This document shows, piece by piece, positions 47,494 through 61,472 of a stretch of 64,000 bases of DNA (its first letter is position 1; every line of letters starts with the position of its first letter). The translations under genes were made by a program, and so were the position numbers. The stretch is taken from positions 1,222,531 to 1,286,530 of the forward strand of contig NC_053136.1 in the NCBI RefSeq assembly GCF_016808335.1, given 5' to 3'. The stretch comes from Panicum virgatum. Its lineage: Eukaryota > Streptophyta > Magnoliopsida > Poales > Poaceae. The notes below the pieces were generated by a model. That model was not told where the DNA came from. It made no database searches and was given only the letters and a program-made list of their open reading frames with translations.

Positions 47494-50400
47494 CCCGCGG
47501 CTCGCGCCGAGGACGGAGGACGGAGGGCCCTCCATCTAATCTGAAGTTCTGAACTGCCATCGCCGATGTAGCTGCACCCATCCGCACAACCAGCAGGATA
47601 TATTAGCGAGGTAACATCATAAGCTTTCCCTTGATTCAATTTAGCACCATTCGGACTAACTTTTGTTTGATGAATTTGTCGATTTTGGCAGGCATGCAGT
47701 TCTGAGATTGCATCTTTATACAATAGCTCAATGCTTTGTGTAACTCCAAATTCTGAATAGACATTCAGTTTTTCCCCATTAATAATTAGACAACATTTGA
47801 CATCTCTGTTAGTTATAGTAAATAAGCATACATTCGGATGGTTCTTATACAAGGTAAATATAATTCAGGATACAAAATAAACCCTCAAGCTGTTATCCTT
47901 TATCTTACAGAAAATAAAAAGTTTCAGCATATCAATATCATAAATCGTAATAGCCAATTTATTTTACTACCTTCAATTTTTTGTGGTGTATTATCAAATC
48001 AGTACAAATCAGAACATCCAATGGATTACTTGGCACAAGTCCATCGTGATTTATGACAAGGATCTATTCAAACTATCTCCGAACTTTTCTTATTGCTTTC
48101 CGTATATGCTAGGTTCTGAATAAGTCAGCTAATTTCTGGTTATATTTCTGGGGGGCACCGAGATGCTATCCTCTGTAGAGATGTTTAAGGTTATAGTGTC
48201 AGATGGTAATATTTGGTAACTTTGCAAATGTCATTTCATGGCACGTCCAATCCATATATCAATCAGAATTTTTAAAGTGTAGGGATGAAAAATAAAATAA
48301 GCCTTTCTGAGGTGTACAACTGAGAAATGAGTTGGGCATACTTAATCTTCCGATGTATGTATATATGTTTTGTATACTGCAAATGAAACAAAATGAAGTG
48401 TTTACATGTTCATCTATCTGCTTGTACTCTAAAATTTAAGAATACAAGTTGTGAACTACACTTTCTTTTATTCAGTAATTCTGAATTAGTTGACTTGGGG
48501 ATTACATTTTCTTTCATCCAATAATCCTGACTCAATTGAGTTCTTATCTAAAAATGGTGTACCAACAGTTCCAGAAAGTGACAGGATAATTTACTTTTCA
48601 TATGCCCTTTCTGAAATGATGAAATTTTAAATTACTTGGTGACTGCAGTCCTAAACCATTTATTTATATTGTGAAATCCATCTCTGTTGATGCATCTATC
48701 AACATTATTATTTAATCTCTCATATGTTATTTCACTATACATACACATTAAATGAACATCTAATAAAACTTTGTAAAAAAAAGAACTACATATTCACTAC
48801 TGTTACAAATCACTTCCATAGCTGTTGCTACTCTTCAATGCTCGGGGGCCTATATTTGGAGAACATGAACTGCTACATTGTTTTTTTTATTTTTTGCAGA
48901 TCCCAAATATCAGAAATCAACAAATCAACCAGACACAAGGAGAAAAAAAAAGGAAAATAAAGGTAAGAACTCATTTCCTCTTTAATACTTATTTCAAGTA
49001 CACATACATCTGAATGACTTAGTGCTACTTACATTACTTATCTGCTTTGCTTTCCTCCAAAAGGGAAAGGCTTACTGAAACTAGCACTAGCAGTGCGTCT
49101 TGCAATCACAAGGGCGATAGTAAAAAATTCCCAAATCTTGCTACTTGATTGTGTATCTTGTGCTGTTTACTTGAGAAATCTATTGATAACTCAATATTCC
49201 AGCCTGACCAGGCCAATCTACAGCTTCCATCAGCAAAACTTCTGGAAGAAACTGATGATCATATTACACACGTTCAAGTAACAATTTGCAAGGCTGGCCG
49301 ATGGTCAATAGCAAGCAAAACATCCTTGCAAACCTGCATGATCTCATTCTTCATGTGCTACATTAGTAAATATCATAATCTAGCATTGTCGTTCATCCAA
49401 TATTGCCATCTACCTTTTTTTTATTTTTTTTTACCATAAGATTTTCAGAGTTATTCTGTTGTGGTCAACAGACAGAAAATGCCTAGTAGGAGCTATACCA
49501 TGTTACCTGCTTGGACCACGACATACGAGAGAATGGACAGAGGGGCAAACTGTACGAGATTATGGAATATTTCTTTCTCAATATTTCCTAGCAACCCAAA
49601 TTTAATTTTGTTACTATCGACAGATATGTATCCGGGCTCATGGTATTCATGCTGGCCAATCGAGGCCGAAGCGCGGCAACGCCGTTTTGAAACAATCATT
49701 ACAACAATAAAAAAATTCCAATGCAACACCATGGGAGCCTCACCGGCCCCGAATATCCTGCCGCCGCCGGCACGGAGCTTGTCGCCGGCCTCGCGCCACC
49801 ACCCGGAGCTAGTCATGTAAGATTTCAGACGTTCATGTTGACCGGACTCAATACAAACAAAATTATCCGAGTAGTCTCGAAACGTACCATACTGAGGCAC
49901 TCTCACCACACGCGCGCGCACACACTCACACACGCACGCCTCAGCACCCGGAGGGAAAATCCTCTCCACACCTAGAGCGCACACCACCTGAGCTACCGCT
50001 CGGTCCCCCTATAATCTCAAGTCTCAACAGCACTGAAAGGAGCCATAGGTAAGTATGCGCATCACAGTAGTGCCTAAGATTCCAATGCACGAGTAACTAC
50101 TGTAACTTTCTTTGGTGAAGCAGTCATGAAAGATGTCTAGGAAACTCACATGCGTGCATCTCCATTATAGTTCCCTAAATGATGTCAATTTTCCCATGCT
50201 TTTATCACCATTTCATCCACTATACAGCCACGCTAAAATTTCAGCTAATTAAAACTGCGGCTTGGACTGAATTAAATTGAGCGTGACAGATATCAACACC
50301 AGGTTCAGTGCTACCCACTCCTTTCAACTTGGACACCTACAGGTGTGTCTGTTGAATGCATTAATTAGTTTGATCCTGGATCTACCTCCAAACCGGGGGG

Positions 50401-51390
50401 GGGGGGGGGGTTGGTGTTGAGAGCGCCTATTCATCGCAATTTTCACATCTCCGGTCCTTCGGCGCACTGCTCCACCGCCCCCGCCCCGTTCTCCAACGCT
50501 AACCAAACTCGCTACCGTCGACCACTGCCCACACAATGTCCGGCCCCGCGCCCGGCTGACGGCGCTCCTGCATCACCTAACCCTCCATCGGTCGGTGGCC
50601 ATGGAAGTCCCGACAATTCGAAACTCTATAGCTTCGCTGCCTCCTTCACCACTCCGGTCACCGGCGACCTCGCTCGCTGCCGCTCCACCCCCTACCACCC
50701 CTCCCCCTCCCCTTCTCCTAGCCCGCTGGCGGTTGCTCCCCCTCCTCTAGCCCAGGCAAGAAGATGAACATGGGCTTTCCGCCTTTCCCCCTTCTGCGAC
50801 GTGTTGGTGCGACGCGTTGGCTCGCAGCCGCGTGCGTGATGTATAGATTTTGCGGAAAAAAATTGACAAATCTTCTAGAATTTGAGAAGTGTACCTTCTA
50901 AAACAAAATCGTGTGGGTAGATGCATAGAGTAAACAGTGCCGATGGAGCCTGGACTACCTACCCATGGAGTATCATAGAGTTTTGTAATCAATCCTCCGT
51001 GGGCGCCACGGGGCGTGCAGGTCCGACAAAGGCGACAAGGGCTCCAAAAAGCAGCAGCGTGAGTGCGTGGCACGTGAAAGCAGCAGCGGCTGCTTGACGG
51101 ATGACGGCTGCAAAAAGCAGCCGACTGCTGCACAGCTGCGGGCGCATGCAGGATGCAGCAGGAGCAGCCGCAACCAGCCGCAAGCAGCCCAGAATGGGCC
51201 AGCCGAACACGGAACGGCCCAGCTGGAGTCGCCGTCTCGTGTCCGTCGCGGCAGCACAGATCGCCATCTCGCTCCAGCTCCACCCACACCACTGCACAGT
51301 AACTACCACCAGTCCACACGACGCCGGCGCGGCCTCCTCCCTCCCTCCTCAAAGATTCGATTCGTGTCTTCTCCCTCCTCCTCCTCCCAC
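47494..51390. other. Intergenic, 3.9 kb; no convincing gene
   Basis: 47500-49450 is AT-rich with short open frames lacking known domains. 49900-49940 is a CA/CG-rich simple stretch. A run of 16 G lies at 50396-50411. 50420-50770 and 51000-51390 are GC-rich; the latter is rich in GCAGCC/GGCTGC inverted pieces (51045-51190) and then becomes the promoter and 5' UTR of the FEY-like gene. Confidence 0.4.
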
Positions 51391-54300
51391 ATGGCCGGCG
51401 ACCTGCGCCACCGCCGCGCGCCGGCGGAGGACGGGGGCGAGAGCGCCTCCTCAGCCGGGGAGGGAGCCGCCGCCAGCGGCAAGGATGGGGCGGGGGAGCC
51501 GAGGGGGAAGAGGGAGGCGCTGGGGTGGCTCGAATGGGGCCGCGGCTGGATGGCCATCGTGGGGGAGTTCCTCTTCCAGCGCATCGCCGCCAGCCACCTC
51601 GCCAACCCGCTCGAGCTGCCCCCGCTCGAGGGCGTCTCCATCATCGTCACCGGCGCCACCAGCGGCATCGGCCTCGAGATCGCAAGGTCTCTCTTTCCTT
51701 TCTCTTCTTCGCGTTGCTGTATCTTTTATCCGGCCATTGCGGTTTGCCTGCTGCCTGCAGGATTGTTGCCGAGCTTAGGGCTGTTTCTTCAATTCGAATG
51801 GATGATAACATACTCAAGAGCAGATCCTGTTTAGTGTATCTTTCTCAGTCTTTTTGCTGATATAACGAGAGGGGGGGGGGGGAGAGAGAGAGAGAGAGTA
51901 CTTGAGTATAGCTTTCCTTCACTAGAAAGTTGTGAATTCAATCAATCAAACATTCTAGATGATCATGTCAAGCACTCTAACCACACAAAATAACATAGGG
52001 AAAGGTTTTTGAAATAACCATAGAAAGAATTAAATAAAGATACAAATAACACATAAGAAGGAAATTTTGAAAAACACAAATTAGAGTTCTTTTTCTTTAC
52101 AAAAAAGTAACATTTTTGCTTATTCGTTGATGTATGTGGAAAACAAGCATCCCTGGCTCGACGCATGTTGTCTTTCCGTTCATGTGAAATGTGACTTCTG
52201 TGCCAACCAAAAATTAATTGAAGTATGCATTTTGCTATGCACCTAGACATATATTATATCTAGATGCATAGTAAATACTAAGAATCTATAAAAGCCAAAA
52301 TGAACTACATTTTGGAACGGAGGGAGTACATGTCTCCTCATTTCATTTGTGTGTATTTTAGTGACTTAAGTATTTATTTCTAGTTCATGATGGTGCCTCG
52401 ACACTCTACAAACCTGTAAATACGTCAAAATCTGACTGCGCTCAACATGTCAACTCTGCATCTGGCCATGCAGTAGCTTAAAATGTTCTGTTGTGTTGAT
52501 TCAAAACTTTCTTTTGATCTAATCAGTGAATTAAGGAAAAAATTGTTCAACTTCAAGGTGTCTCTGTTTACTCACCTCCATTGTATATTGGAGAAACTAG
52601 TCTTCTTGCCAGCTCACATTTTCCTTTAATCAGTGGGAATTTTGAAGTGAAGTTGTCTTTGTACGAAGCTATAGATCAGAAGGCAGGCTCCACTGTGAGA
52701 AGCTTGCATCTTGTTCTGAAGATGATACTAATCTGGATCCTTTTACCTTCATCATCATAACAGACAACTCACACAGGCCGGGGCACATGTTGTGATGGCA
52801 GTTAGGAGACCCAAGGTGGCACAAGAGTTGATTCAGAAATGGCAGAATGAAAGTTCAGAAACAGGAGCTCCACTAAATGCTGAGGTAAATTTTCAAGATG
52901 CTTGCTATGGCCCTGGTTGATGGATGAGGGCTTTTAACATGCTAAATATATTTTGTACTTCCTGATTGTTGCCTTCAAGGCATATATTACTACCCTTTTT
53001 TGATCTGATGTAACATAAATTTGAGCTTCTGATTATGTTTGTTTAAGATGTATGCCCTTAACCACTTATGCTGCCATTTTTTTTAAAAAAAAAACTAATG
53101 CTGTCTATATCTATGCTCACACTGGACATCTATAATCAATCAAAAGATATGGATACCTTTATTGTTGAAGAATGAAGGCATGTTTATAACTTTGTCAGGC
53201 ATCTTTTCATTTGGTTTATCTTCAAGGTATTTGATATTTCTTGAACATTAATCTTTAAGGTGATGGAACTTGACCTGCTTTCCCTCGATTCGGTTGTCAA
53301 ATTTGCTGATGCTTGGAATGCTCGTATGGCACCCTTACACGTGTTGATCAACAATGCTGGAATCTTCGCTATAGGAGGTCTGCTTAATTACAAGCGCAAT
53401 CCTTTGGGTGTTGACCTTCTAGGGTTCGTTTAAGCAGACATGCTGTATTTAAGTTGTACTAGAGGTAATCAACACTTTCGCTTTCATGCAGAGCCACAGC
53501 GTTTTTCAAAGGATGGTCACGAAGAGCACATGCAAGTAAACCATCTTGCACCTGCATTACTGGCGATGTTGCTTATACCTTCCCTTCTCCGAGGTTCTCC
53601 CTGCAGAATTGTTAATGTCAATTCAATTGTGAGTTCTGTTCCCTCACCAATTCTGCTCTAGTGTGCAATTTTCTACCATGAATGCAATCAACTGTTTTTC
53701 CAAGTCCAAAGATTTTCCATTCTGATGTTGATTTGAAATCAAGTATGTTGCAATTGTACAGTTTTTATTTTGACCATTAGCAGCATCCGACATGTATGTC
53801 TCCAATTACAGATGCACACTGTAGGCTTTGTTGATGCTGAGGATATGAACTTGAGAAAGAGGAAATATAGAAGTTGGCTGGGATATTCAAATAGCAAGTT
53901 GGCACAGGTACCACATTTGTCATAGATTGCTACTAAAATGTTGTTTGTTTTTCAACTGTTTTTTCTTCTGTTCTATTGGAACAATACACTAACCTATACA
54001 TGCATGTGTGTTTCATGTTAGTTAGGTCTGAACTATTCTTTGTTTCACTCTCAGATAAAATTTAGCAGCATGCTTCATAAGAGAATCCCTGCAGAAGCTG
54101 GCATCAACATTATTTGCGCTTCTCCTGGGATTGTCGACACGAATGTTGTGAGTTCCATTTCCATTTTTTCTCTCTCTAATCATTTGTTCTGTTTCACGAG
54201 GTGAATTCCTATAACATGTTTGCTACCAAACTTTCACGTTTTGAGAAATATATAAAGGGTTGGAAGTCAACCCTCATGATTAATTGAACACAATGACACC

Positions 54301-54855
54301 TCATGATTAATTGAACATAATTAAAAGGTGCATATATTGCGGGATAAGTGGTTCATGTGTACAATGTATCAACCCATTCTTCTTTCCTTTTGTATGTTTG
54401 TTCGCTAAAAGTTGGTGCTTATCACATGACACAGGCAAGAGATCTTCCTAAGGTTGTTGTAGCTGCCTATCATTTGATTCCCTACTTCATATTTGATGCT
54501 CAAGAAGGTGAATTTTTGAACTTCTGTTGGCATATTTTATCATTTAACAACCTATACATCTTCTGATATACACAAATATTTATGCCATTCAGGTTCTAGG
54601 AGTACAATATTTGCAGCATCTGACCCCCAGGTTCTGGAATACTGTGAGATGCTGAAGTCTGAAGACTGGCCTGTTTGCGCTTGCATTAATTACGATTGTA
54701 ATCCAATGAATGCATCTGAAGAGGCACACAACCTTGAAACTTCGCAGTTGGTTTGGGAGAAAACACTTGAGATGATTGGCCTTCCGCCAGATGCCCTGGA
54801 GAAGCTCATCGCTGGGGAATCCATTCAGTGCCGTTATGGACAACAGGAGGCATAA
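51391..54855 (+). CDS. FEY: FEY-like short-chain dehydrogenase/reductase
   Basis: NAD(P)-dependent oxidoreductase of the classical SDR fold, closest in memory to Arabidopsis FOREVER YOUNG, which is needed for shoot-meristem organisation. Eight exons give 398 codons: 51391-51686, 52764-52884, 53260-53377, 53492-53628, 53812-53907, 54055-54147, 54435-54507 and 54593-54855. The family block [13 protein letters not shown] precedes the Rossmann fold. The cofactor motif is TGATSGIG (near residues 84-91), NNAG lies at 170-173, and the catalytic motif is YSNSK (Tyr249, Lys253). [14 protein letters not shown] and the C-terminal EDWPVCACI and ESIQCRYG are typical of FEY. The N-terminal 50 residues are Gly/Ala/Glu-rich and variable. 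The natural substrate is not known. Confidence 0.95.
52220..52327. mobile_element. Truncated Stowaway MITE in FEY intron 1
   Basis: The right end GGAACGGAGGGAG followed by TA is intact. The interior (CTATGCACCTAGACATATAT, then AGATGCATAGTAAA) matches the Stowaway copy at 18574. The left terminal repeat is missing or decayed. Confidence 0.7.
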
Positions 54856-55625
54856 TAGAAATCGCACAGATCCAAATCGAAAAGTGGTGGGTTTGTTCCT
54901 GTTCTTGATTAGAGCACCTTTGTTATATCATTCTGATCCTGTATTTGAAGGGGAAAAACACATAGAGGAAGCGGAAAGAGAAAACTGAGTTTGTTAACAG
55001 TTATGCAAGTTTGCTCTAGTTTGAGATCACGGGGAGCCTTTTCTTTTGAGCAAAAAGGACATTGTAAAGAGCAGTAGAAATACACTCCCGTATTATTTGT
55101 GATCACTGACAATGATAGTGATAAAGAGATGCGTATCCTGAGTTGTTTTTCCCTTTGCAGAGCATTTTTTTTTTATTTTTTGTCGATGAGCTCATTCCTA
55201 ACATATTTTCTGGATCAGCTGTATGTGCATGAGCTGAGAACCGGAAATGATTTATCTTATCACATTATTTTATTCCGCTGTGCATGAGCTGTGTGCTCAC
55301 ACGCTAACCCTGACGAGAACTAGCACGACAATACAAAAATTGCTGATGCTCAAATCGGAACCTTGGAAAACAAAGATCAGACAGACAGCTTCAGCAGATC
55401 ATGCTCACAGATGGTGAGACGAGACAAGGTCGCAATGGAATATATGCAACTAGCGGGTTAAGATCCATATTAATTACAGACATCACCCTTCAATGGAACA
55501 ACTGCTGGAAATAACAGTAACAGAAAAATCATGACCGGAGTTGCAGACTTCTTTCCTCTCCAGGGACCTACAGACACTGATTTGCCGCCAATGGATGAGA
55601 CAGCAGCATTATGCAGTAGCTGCAG
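54856..55625. other. Intergenic between convergent FEY and bHLH genes
   Basis: Holds both 3' UTRs; no gene or element recognised. Confidence 0.5.
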
Positions 55626-57937
55626 CTAAGCATTTGGTGGCCAGAGCTTCGGATCTTGAGTTGTGTCCACCACAGTCGGAGGCAGCCACTGCCACATTGC
55701 CATCCCAAGGAACGCTGCGGGGATTGGAGCGCCTTTATTGGTTGGAGCCTGCTGCGGTGGTGCAAATGGAGCAAAAGCAGCAGGATGGTATGCAGCTGGA
55801 TGAGGGAGATGGGGAACATATCCTGTAGGAGCTGCACTCATTGCTTTAACTTGCTGCTCCAGTCTCTCCTTTTCTGCCTTCAGTCTCACTTTCTCTTCTC
55901 GGAGCTCATTCTTCTCCTCCTGGAAAGATAATATATGATTTCGCAATTGAAAACCTACAAATTCGCTGGCTCGTAGGCTCTATATAGAGGTATGGGAGGT
56001 CAAACCACCGATCACTAAACTTGCATATTAATTATAGCATATCTAGAAACTTAATTCATGGACCAAGCAATGGCTGCGGGATAAACAAAATGGGCAGGAC
56101 TTAGTAGAACAAGTTTGCCTGCTTGGACCTGGTATGTATAAGCAGAACAACAAAAATAACATGCATTTTCACCACACACAATTGTAAAATACATGAAGAA
56201 TGCAGAGGGCATCAAATGTTCTGAAATCCAGAGGAATATTTGTAAGAAAAATCAGCTGTATGAAGAAGATACCTTCAGGTCCTTGATATTCTCTCGCAGC
56301 TTCTCATTTGATTCTTTAAGCTTTTCTGCCTCACCTCTAAGTTGTGCCAACATACGGGCTGCATCACTTAAGATATTTGCTTTATCCAACTTAGCTTGCT
56401 TACCAGGATTCATAACCGAACTTAATTCCAGAAATCTGCAGGTCAAAATAATAGATCAGAACTAAGTTATATGCAAGTATGTGCACCCTTTCTATGTGCA
56501 CCCTTTCTTCTAGAACTATGGCTGAGAGGTGTAGTTTCACTTTCACGGTACCTGTCATTCAGCCTATCCCTCCTCATTTTTTCACGACAAGCTTTGGATT
56601 TCGTACCAGATGAAGATGGTTCATCTCTAGGCCTGCATAAAATCTAAGTAGTTGTGTTAAACAAGTGGATAAAAAAATAATACTAAACAGATGCTATGTT
56701 GGTAGTGCTAGTTATAACATCGGCAAGCATAAGAAATAAAAAAAAGTTGTAGCATTATGCTATTGGGTGAGTATCTGGCTGGATTTGCATGCTTGTTATA
56801 AACACTAAAGTCTCGAGTTATCCAGTTGGGAGATTTGAACCAATGAAATGGAAGGGCAAGAGGCTCAAATACATCCACACGCATTAAAGAAAATGATTCA
56901 GCTAAATACAAGAATACTTCAAAATCAGAAATAAGGGTAAGGATATAAAGCCATACCTTTTCCCTAAATTAGATTGCTCAAAGCCACAATCATCTCCACT
57001 GAATCCATCAATCCCAAGTCTGCCACAATTGCAAATTAAGTACCGAATACAACAAAAGAAAATATAAACAGAACATGTGTAAGTGCAGTGCAGCTGCTCA
57101 AGTATCTGGTAAAAGATTCTGCTGCTTATATTTCAGTTGAAAGATAGAATACAAACATCTAGCCCATAATTATGCAAATCATTTCCATATATTATATAAT
57201 GCAGGATGAACATCGGAGCAGCCTATCCCAGGCTCCCAGCTAGCACACAAACGCTGATTGCTTCAAGGATCGCTAGCAAGACTTGTAATGACGTCAGCAC
57301 CAGCACTCATATATGCAGTAAAATCTACGTACTTGTAACAAGAATTAACAAGTAATGTAGAATATTACCATTCACAGGTATCAACACAGCATTTGCTTGG
57401 ATGCACCTATGGAGCAACTAGTGCTGCAATTCTCTAATGCAAATATCAAATTCAATCCACCCATACACAAGGACAGCCGACAGGTGAAATTTCCTAAACT
57501 CGCATAAGCCAAAACCGCAGATTAGGTTTCAGTCTTACAGAAATGCAGGGACTCTTCCCTCAAAACTGTTTCCTGACAGATCATAAGGCTCCTTTCTTTT
57601 TGAGGGAAAAAAGATACGCGAAGGCTATATGGAGTAGCACATAGGCATCAGAGACTACATCACCCAAATCAAGTCTATAATAATTTAACGAACACCGCCC
57701 ACAAATTAAAAAAAAAACAATCTGCAGCGACAACGACCGCGGGAGTATAAAATCTACGCACGGCATATAGTCTACTGCATCTACAAGAAAGAAAGAATCG
57801 TTACAGTTGGTTTCGCCGTACCCTCCATCGCCGGCCAGCGTGGGCACGCCATCGCAGAAGATGGCGAGATCTCCGTCGTCGCCGGCGCCACCGAGGAGCA
57901 AGTCTTCGACGGGGCCTCCGCCTCCGGCGCAGTCCAT
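55626..57937 (-). CDS. bHLH transcription factor, group IVc (ILR3/PRI type)
   Basis: Nuclear regulator of the class that activates iron-deficiency genes. Five exons give 238 codons: 57937-57822, 57019-56957, 56632-56552, 56435-56273 and 55919-55626. The ATG at 57937 (MDCAGGGGPVED) is the first true ATG in frame. The basic region SKACREKMRRDRLNDRF (about residues 72-88) has the Glu and Arg residues needed for E-box contact. The helix-loop-helix continues LELSSVMNPGKQAKLDKANI, followed by a long leucine-zipper coiled coil (LRGEAEKLKESNEKLRENIK and onward). The tail MWQWLPPTVVDTTQDPKLWP is the group IVc signature. From synteny it may be the counterpart of rice OsbHLH059/OsPRI3; this is recollection, not checked. 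The exon 1 donor (GGAGG|GTACGG) was chosen because it restores phase. Confidence 0.93.
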
Positions 57938-60900
57938 CGTCGCGGCGGCCGCGTGTCCGGCGCCGGAGAATACATCGGACGGCAACTCGATTCCTGAACT
58001 TCGTTGGGCTGTTTACAGAGCCCATTATCTTCGGTTGCTTTTTGGGCTGATACTTCTTGCAGTGGGCCAAATCAGGTCTGACGTGACATGCAAACCACCT
58101 GATGCCTTCATTTTACCCTTTCCCCCCTTCTTTCCGTGGGAACAGATGCCCCCTTCAGGTCATCAGGACTAGCACAAAGAAACAGAGCAGACTTTTGTAA
58201 CAGCGATTATATGTTCAGTATTTAGTGCATTCCATACAGTGATTCGAAATTTCAAAAAAAAATTGCACACAAAAAAGTGATCTTGCTATTCAACTCTCGA
58301 GTGATTCTTCATTTTGCATATCTATCAAGTCTGTCCATTGAAATTGCTTCCAGAATCACCTATATATATGCATATATTTGTTGGGTCCACAAAGAGCAAA
58401 GAGCACAAGCATAAAACATGGGTGAATATAAAAATTTGTATGATATACTGATATGGTTTGAATTTGCACTAGAAGATGCTTAGGGCTTCAGCTTACACAA
58501 TCTATACGATCCTCAGAGAATGGCAGCAGCAGTGGGGCCTAATACCCTAATCTGCTGGGAGCCATGATTATCCGGCTGGTAAAAAGGCGAGCAACTTCAT
58601 GGCCTTGGACTTTCGGTCTTCCAAACCAAATATGTTTGCACCTCCACTTGATGCATGTCTACAAGCACTGCACACACAGAGTGAGAGATCACAGAGGCTG
58701 AGAGGCATCCAGCTCCACTCACCCTCAAGAAATTTCCATCAGTCCAAGTGCTGTCTGCAGATTCCCTTTTATGCATGCCTCTGCTTTATACCCCTCCCAT
58801 TCCACAAAGCAAATGTTCTATGGATGGATGGAAATATGGAATGGAACTGATGGATTCCCCTCCTTTTTATCACCAGCTACAAGAGTGCAAGGGCTTGCAA
58901 ACACCTGGAAATGTGCCGGGCAATCTATCTATTGTTGGGGTACTACTCACACTAGATGCATCATCCACTATCACCGCCTAATTGCGTCTCGTCATCACAA
59001 CAAAATTTTACTTTTTTCTGAATTGATAAAAAGAGTGTCCACTAATGGAGAGCTATAGCTCTAATATTCTATGCAAATTGAGTGCTTTTATTTCCTAAAC
59101 TTTTTTCTTGAACCACGTACTAAGCATATGAGGCTCTATCTGTGGCAGTGCCTTATAGGAAAAATGCAGACAGATATGTAAATATACACAAGTAGCTTTT
59201 TTTTTCAGAATCATACAATGGAATTCTAGATGTAACATTTCATAAAGTAACTGTCACACTTTGAAGACAATCCATACATTTTAGTTTATAGCAAATCAAG
59301 AAAAATAAAAGCTTAGGCACAGTAGATTGTGAAGTGACCAAAAGAAGATTTGTAATCCTGTGATATCTCTGCCTTTCAAGCCCTAACAACAAGTGGATTC
59401 CACCACCTCCACCGCCTTCATATTTTATGCCTACACAAATGGTTGACATGCTGTGAGCCGTTGCTTCTGATCCAATACTCATCATGAGATTAAAGAAAGC
59501 TAATCCCTGGATGCGAAGCAAAAGACGCCACCATCTCACCTCCTAATGAGCACAAAAAGAGAACACACCACCACAGAGATGTATATTAATTAAATGCACA
59601 CAAAAATAATCTCCATGTATACCTCATCCCTACATGGCAACAGTGATGTGGCTGACCCTAAAAAATCATGCTACTTTTTAACCATATCCTAAAAAAACAT
59701 CTTTTTGCAGTGGTGTTTTGCACTCAGCCCTTTGATATGATGATGATGACTTTTGCAAATCCATGGGTGGCCACTCATTAAAATATTAGAAATGAGGCCG
59801 GAAATTATTTGTTGAGTGGGAAAATAAAGCTGCATCGGATGGTTAAAAAGTAGGGATTTTACCTAAAGGTTAACAACAAGTGCAGCTGTCTTGAGGCCCA
59901 ATGGTGATAAGTAACCGCCACTTTACCGTTGTGAGTTGGTCAGCTACAAAGCATGCCTTTTTTATTTTCTGAGTAGTCGTGAAGCATGCCTTTTGGTCTT
60001 GTGATCCAAGAACACTGAAACTGACTTGTGCAGCACTAGAACAAGCTGGCTGCTCATAGATCTTGTTGCTTGTAAAGATGGAGCCTGAGTGCAGTTCAAG
60101 CGCTGCACATGGCAATGCAAATCTGGTCTTACACTATTTTACATATTGCCATACGCTCGTTCATGTTCTACTTTTTAATTGACAGTCCATTTTGGACCTT
60201 TTTACCTTGAAGCTCTTGTTGTTTAAATTTTGCAAATGGTAGGTCGATTTTCACAGGCCATAACACATCATTTGAACATTGAAAATATTCATGGATTTTA
60301 TATTGTGATGTACGCATTTCATTCATAAGCTTAAAAATTAATTAGTTTTGGTCAATCAGCAAGAAGCGTGTATCAATTACTCAAGACTTCTGACTTTGAA
60401 GTTCATTCATTTTTGTTTATCATTTGAATAGAGATGGAACATTTGCCCGTCCACAGTTCTTCAAGCACTGAAAGTCCATTGCGATAGTCCTTGAATTGCA
60501 AGCAAGCCATCTTGGTTGCTTCAGCAAGCAACCTTTTACCTGATCTTCCTAAAAACAAATTAAAGGACAGGTTTGGACTTCTGACCATTCACTGTTCGAA
60601 CCAAGCTTGCTTTTTCTCTCCTAAAGACGTGGTTTGGACTTTGGAGTTTCTGACCATTCACCATTCTAGATGATCACTTGTTCAAAAAAAAAACAATCTA
60701 GATAATTGTTAATCACATCAGATGGTTTCTGCTCCGTGAGCATGACAATTATACAATCTCTAGAACAAATTAAAACGGGAGCTGATGTTTCTAGTGATAA
60801 CATTATTGCTGATCTTTTTTTAAAAGATAAATTTAGGAACGTGATTAACTATGAACAGCCCAATGCAAAAAGTATAAACAACCTCGTTACCAACTCCATA

Positions 60901-61472
60901 CAATTCATTGCATCTACCCCTACATGTTCCCTTGACTTTTATTCAGAGCTCAAACACAAACTAAACTATTCTTAGGTTTCATCTGTACTTGAAGCTCTTG
61001 GCTTATACCTCAAACAATTAGACCGACATGGAAACACGCTAGATTGCAGATAAACTTGTATCAAGATCATGCCATCTGACCTCTTGCAGATATATAATAA
61101 TATATGCACGCAATGATGACAAAGGCTGCTAACTAACCTTTTCATTTGTAATATAACAAATGTCATCGTCTTTGCCAGTTGTTCTCTGTCGGTGATTTGC
61201 TAGTTCCACCGATAAACAATAAAAGAGGAAACCCTGCACTTTAAAGTATGAGAACAGCCAGAAAATAAAGTTACGATTGAGGTACATCTAGATCCAAACA
61301 ATGCGCTTCACAATTATATGACTCCAAATATCGACTTCGCTAAAATGACTCAAAACATTAACGCTTTGTTATACATGACATTAGGTGTATTTTTCCTCTT
61401 TTCTTTTTTTCTTTTTCATGTATTTGAGGTGTGTAATGTCCCTTTTGCCCCCTCTGTGTTTTTGCTGCAGCC
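57938..61472. other. Intergenic, 3.5 kb; bHLH promoter side, otherwise nothing recognised
   Basis: 57938-58170 contains the immediate upstream region of the bHLH gene. The rest is AT-rich. Short open stretches such as 60706-60975 (+) have no recognisable domain. Confidence 0.4.

Noticed and set aside
47838..48056. Possible organellar DNA insertion
   Set aside because: The predicted peptide looked vaguely organelle-like, but I could not match it to any plastid or mitochondrial gene.
51045..51190. GCAGCC-rich inverted pieces upstream of FEY as a MITE
   Set aside because: No clear terminal repeats or target duplication could be defined; may be simple GC-rich repeat.
57938..57985. Longer N-terminus for the bHLH protein starting at 57985
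   Set aside because: The codon is TTG; ATG at 57937 gives the expected MDCAGGGG start.
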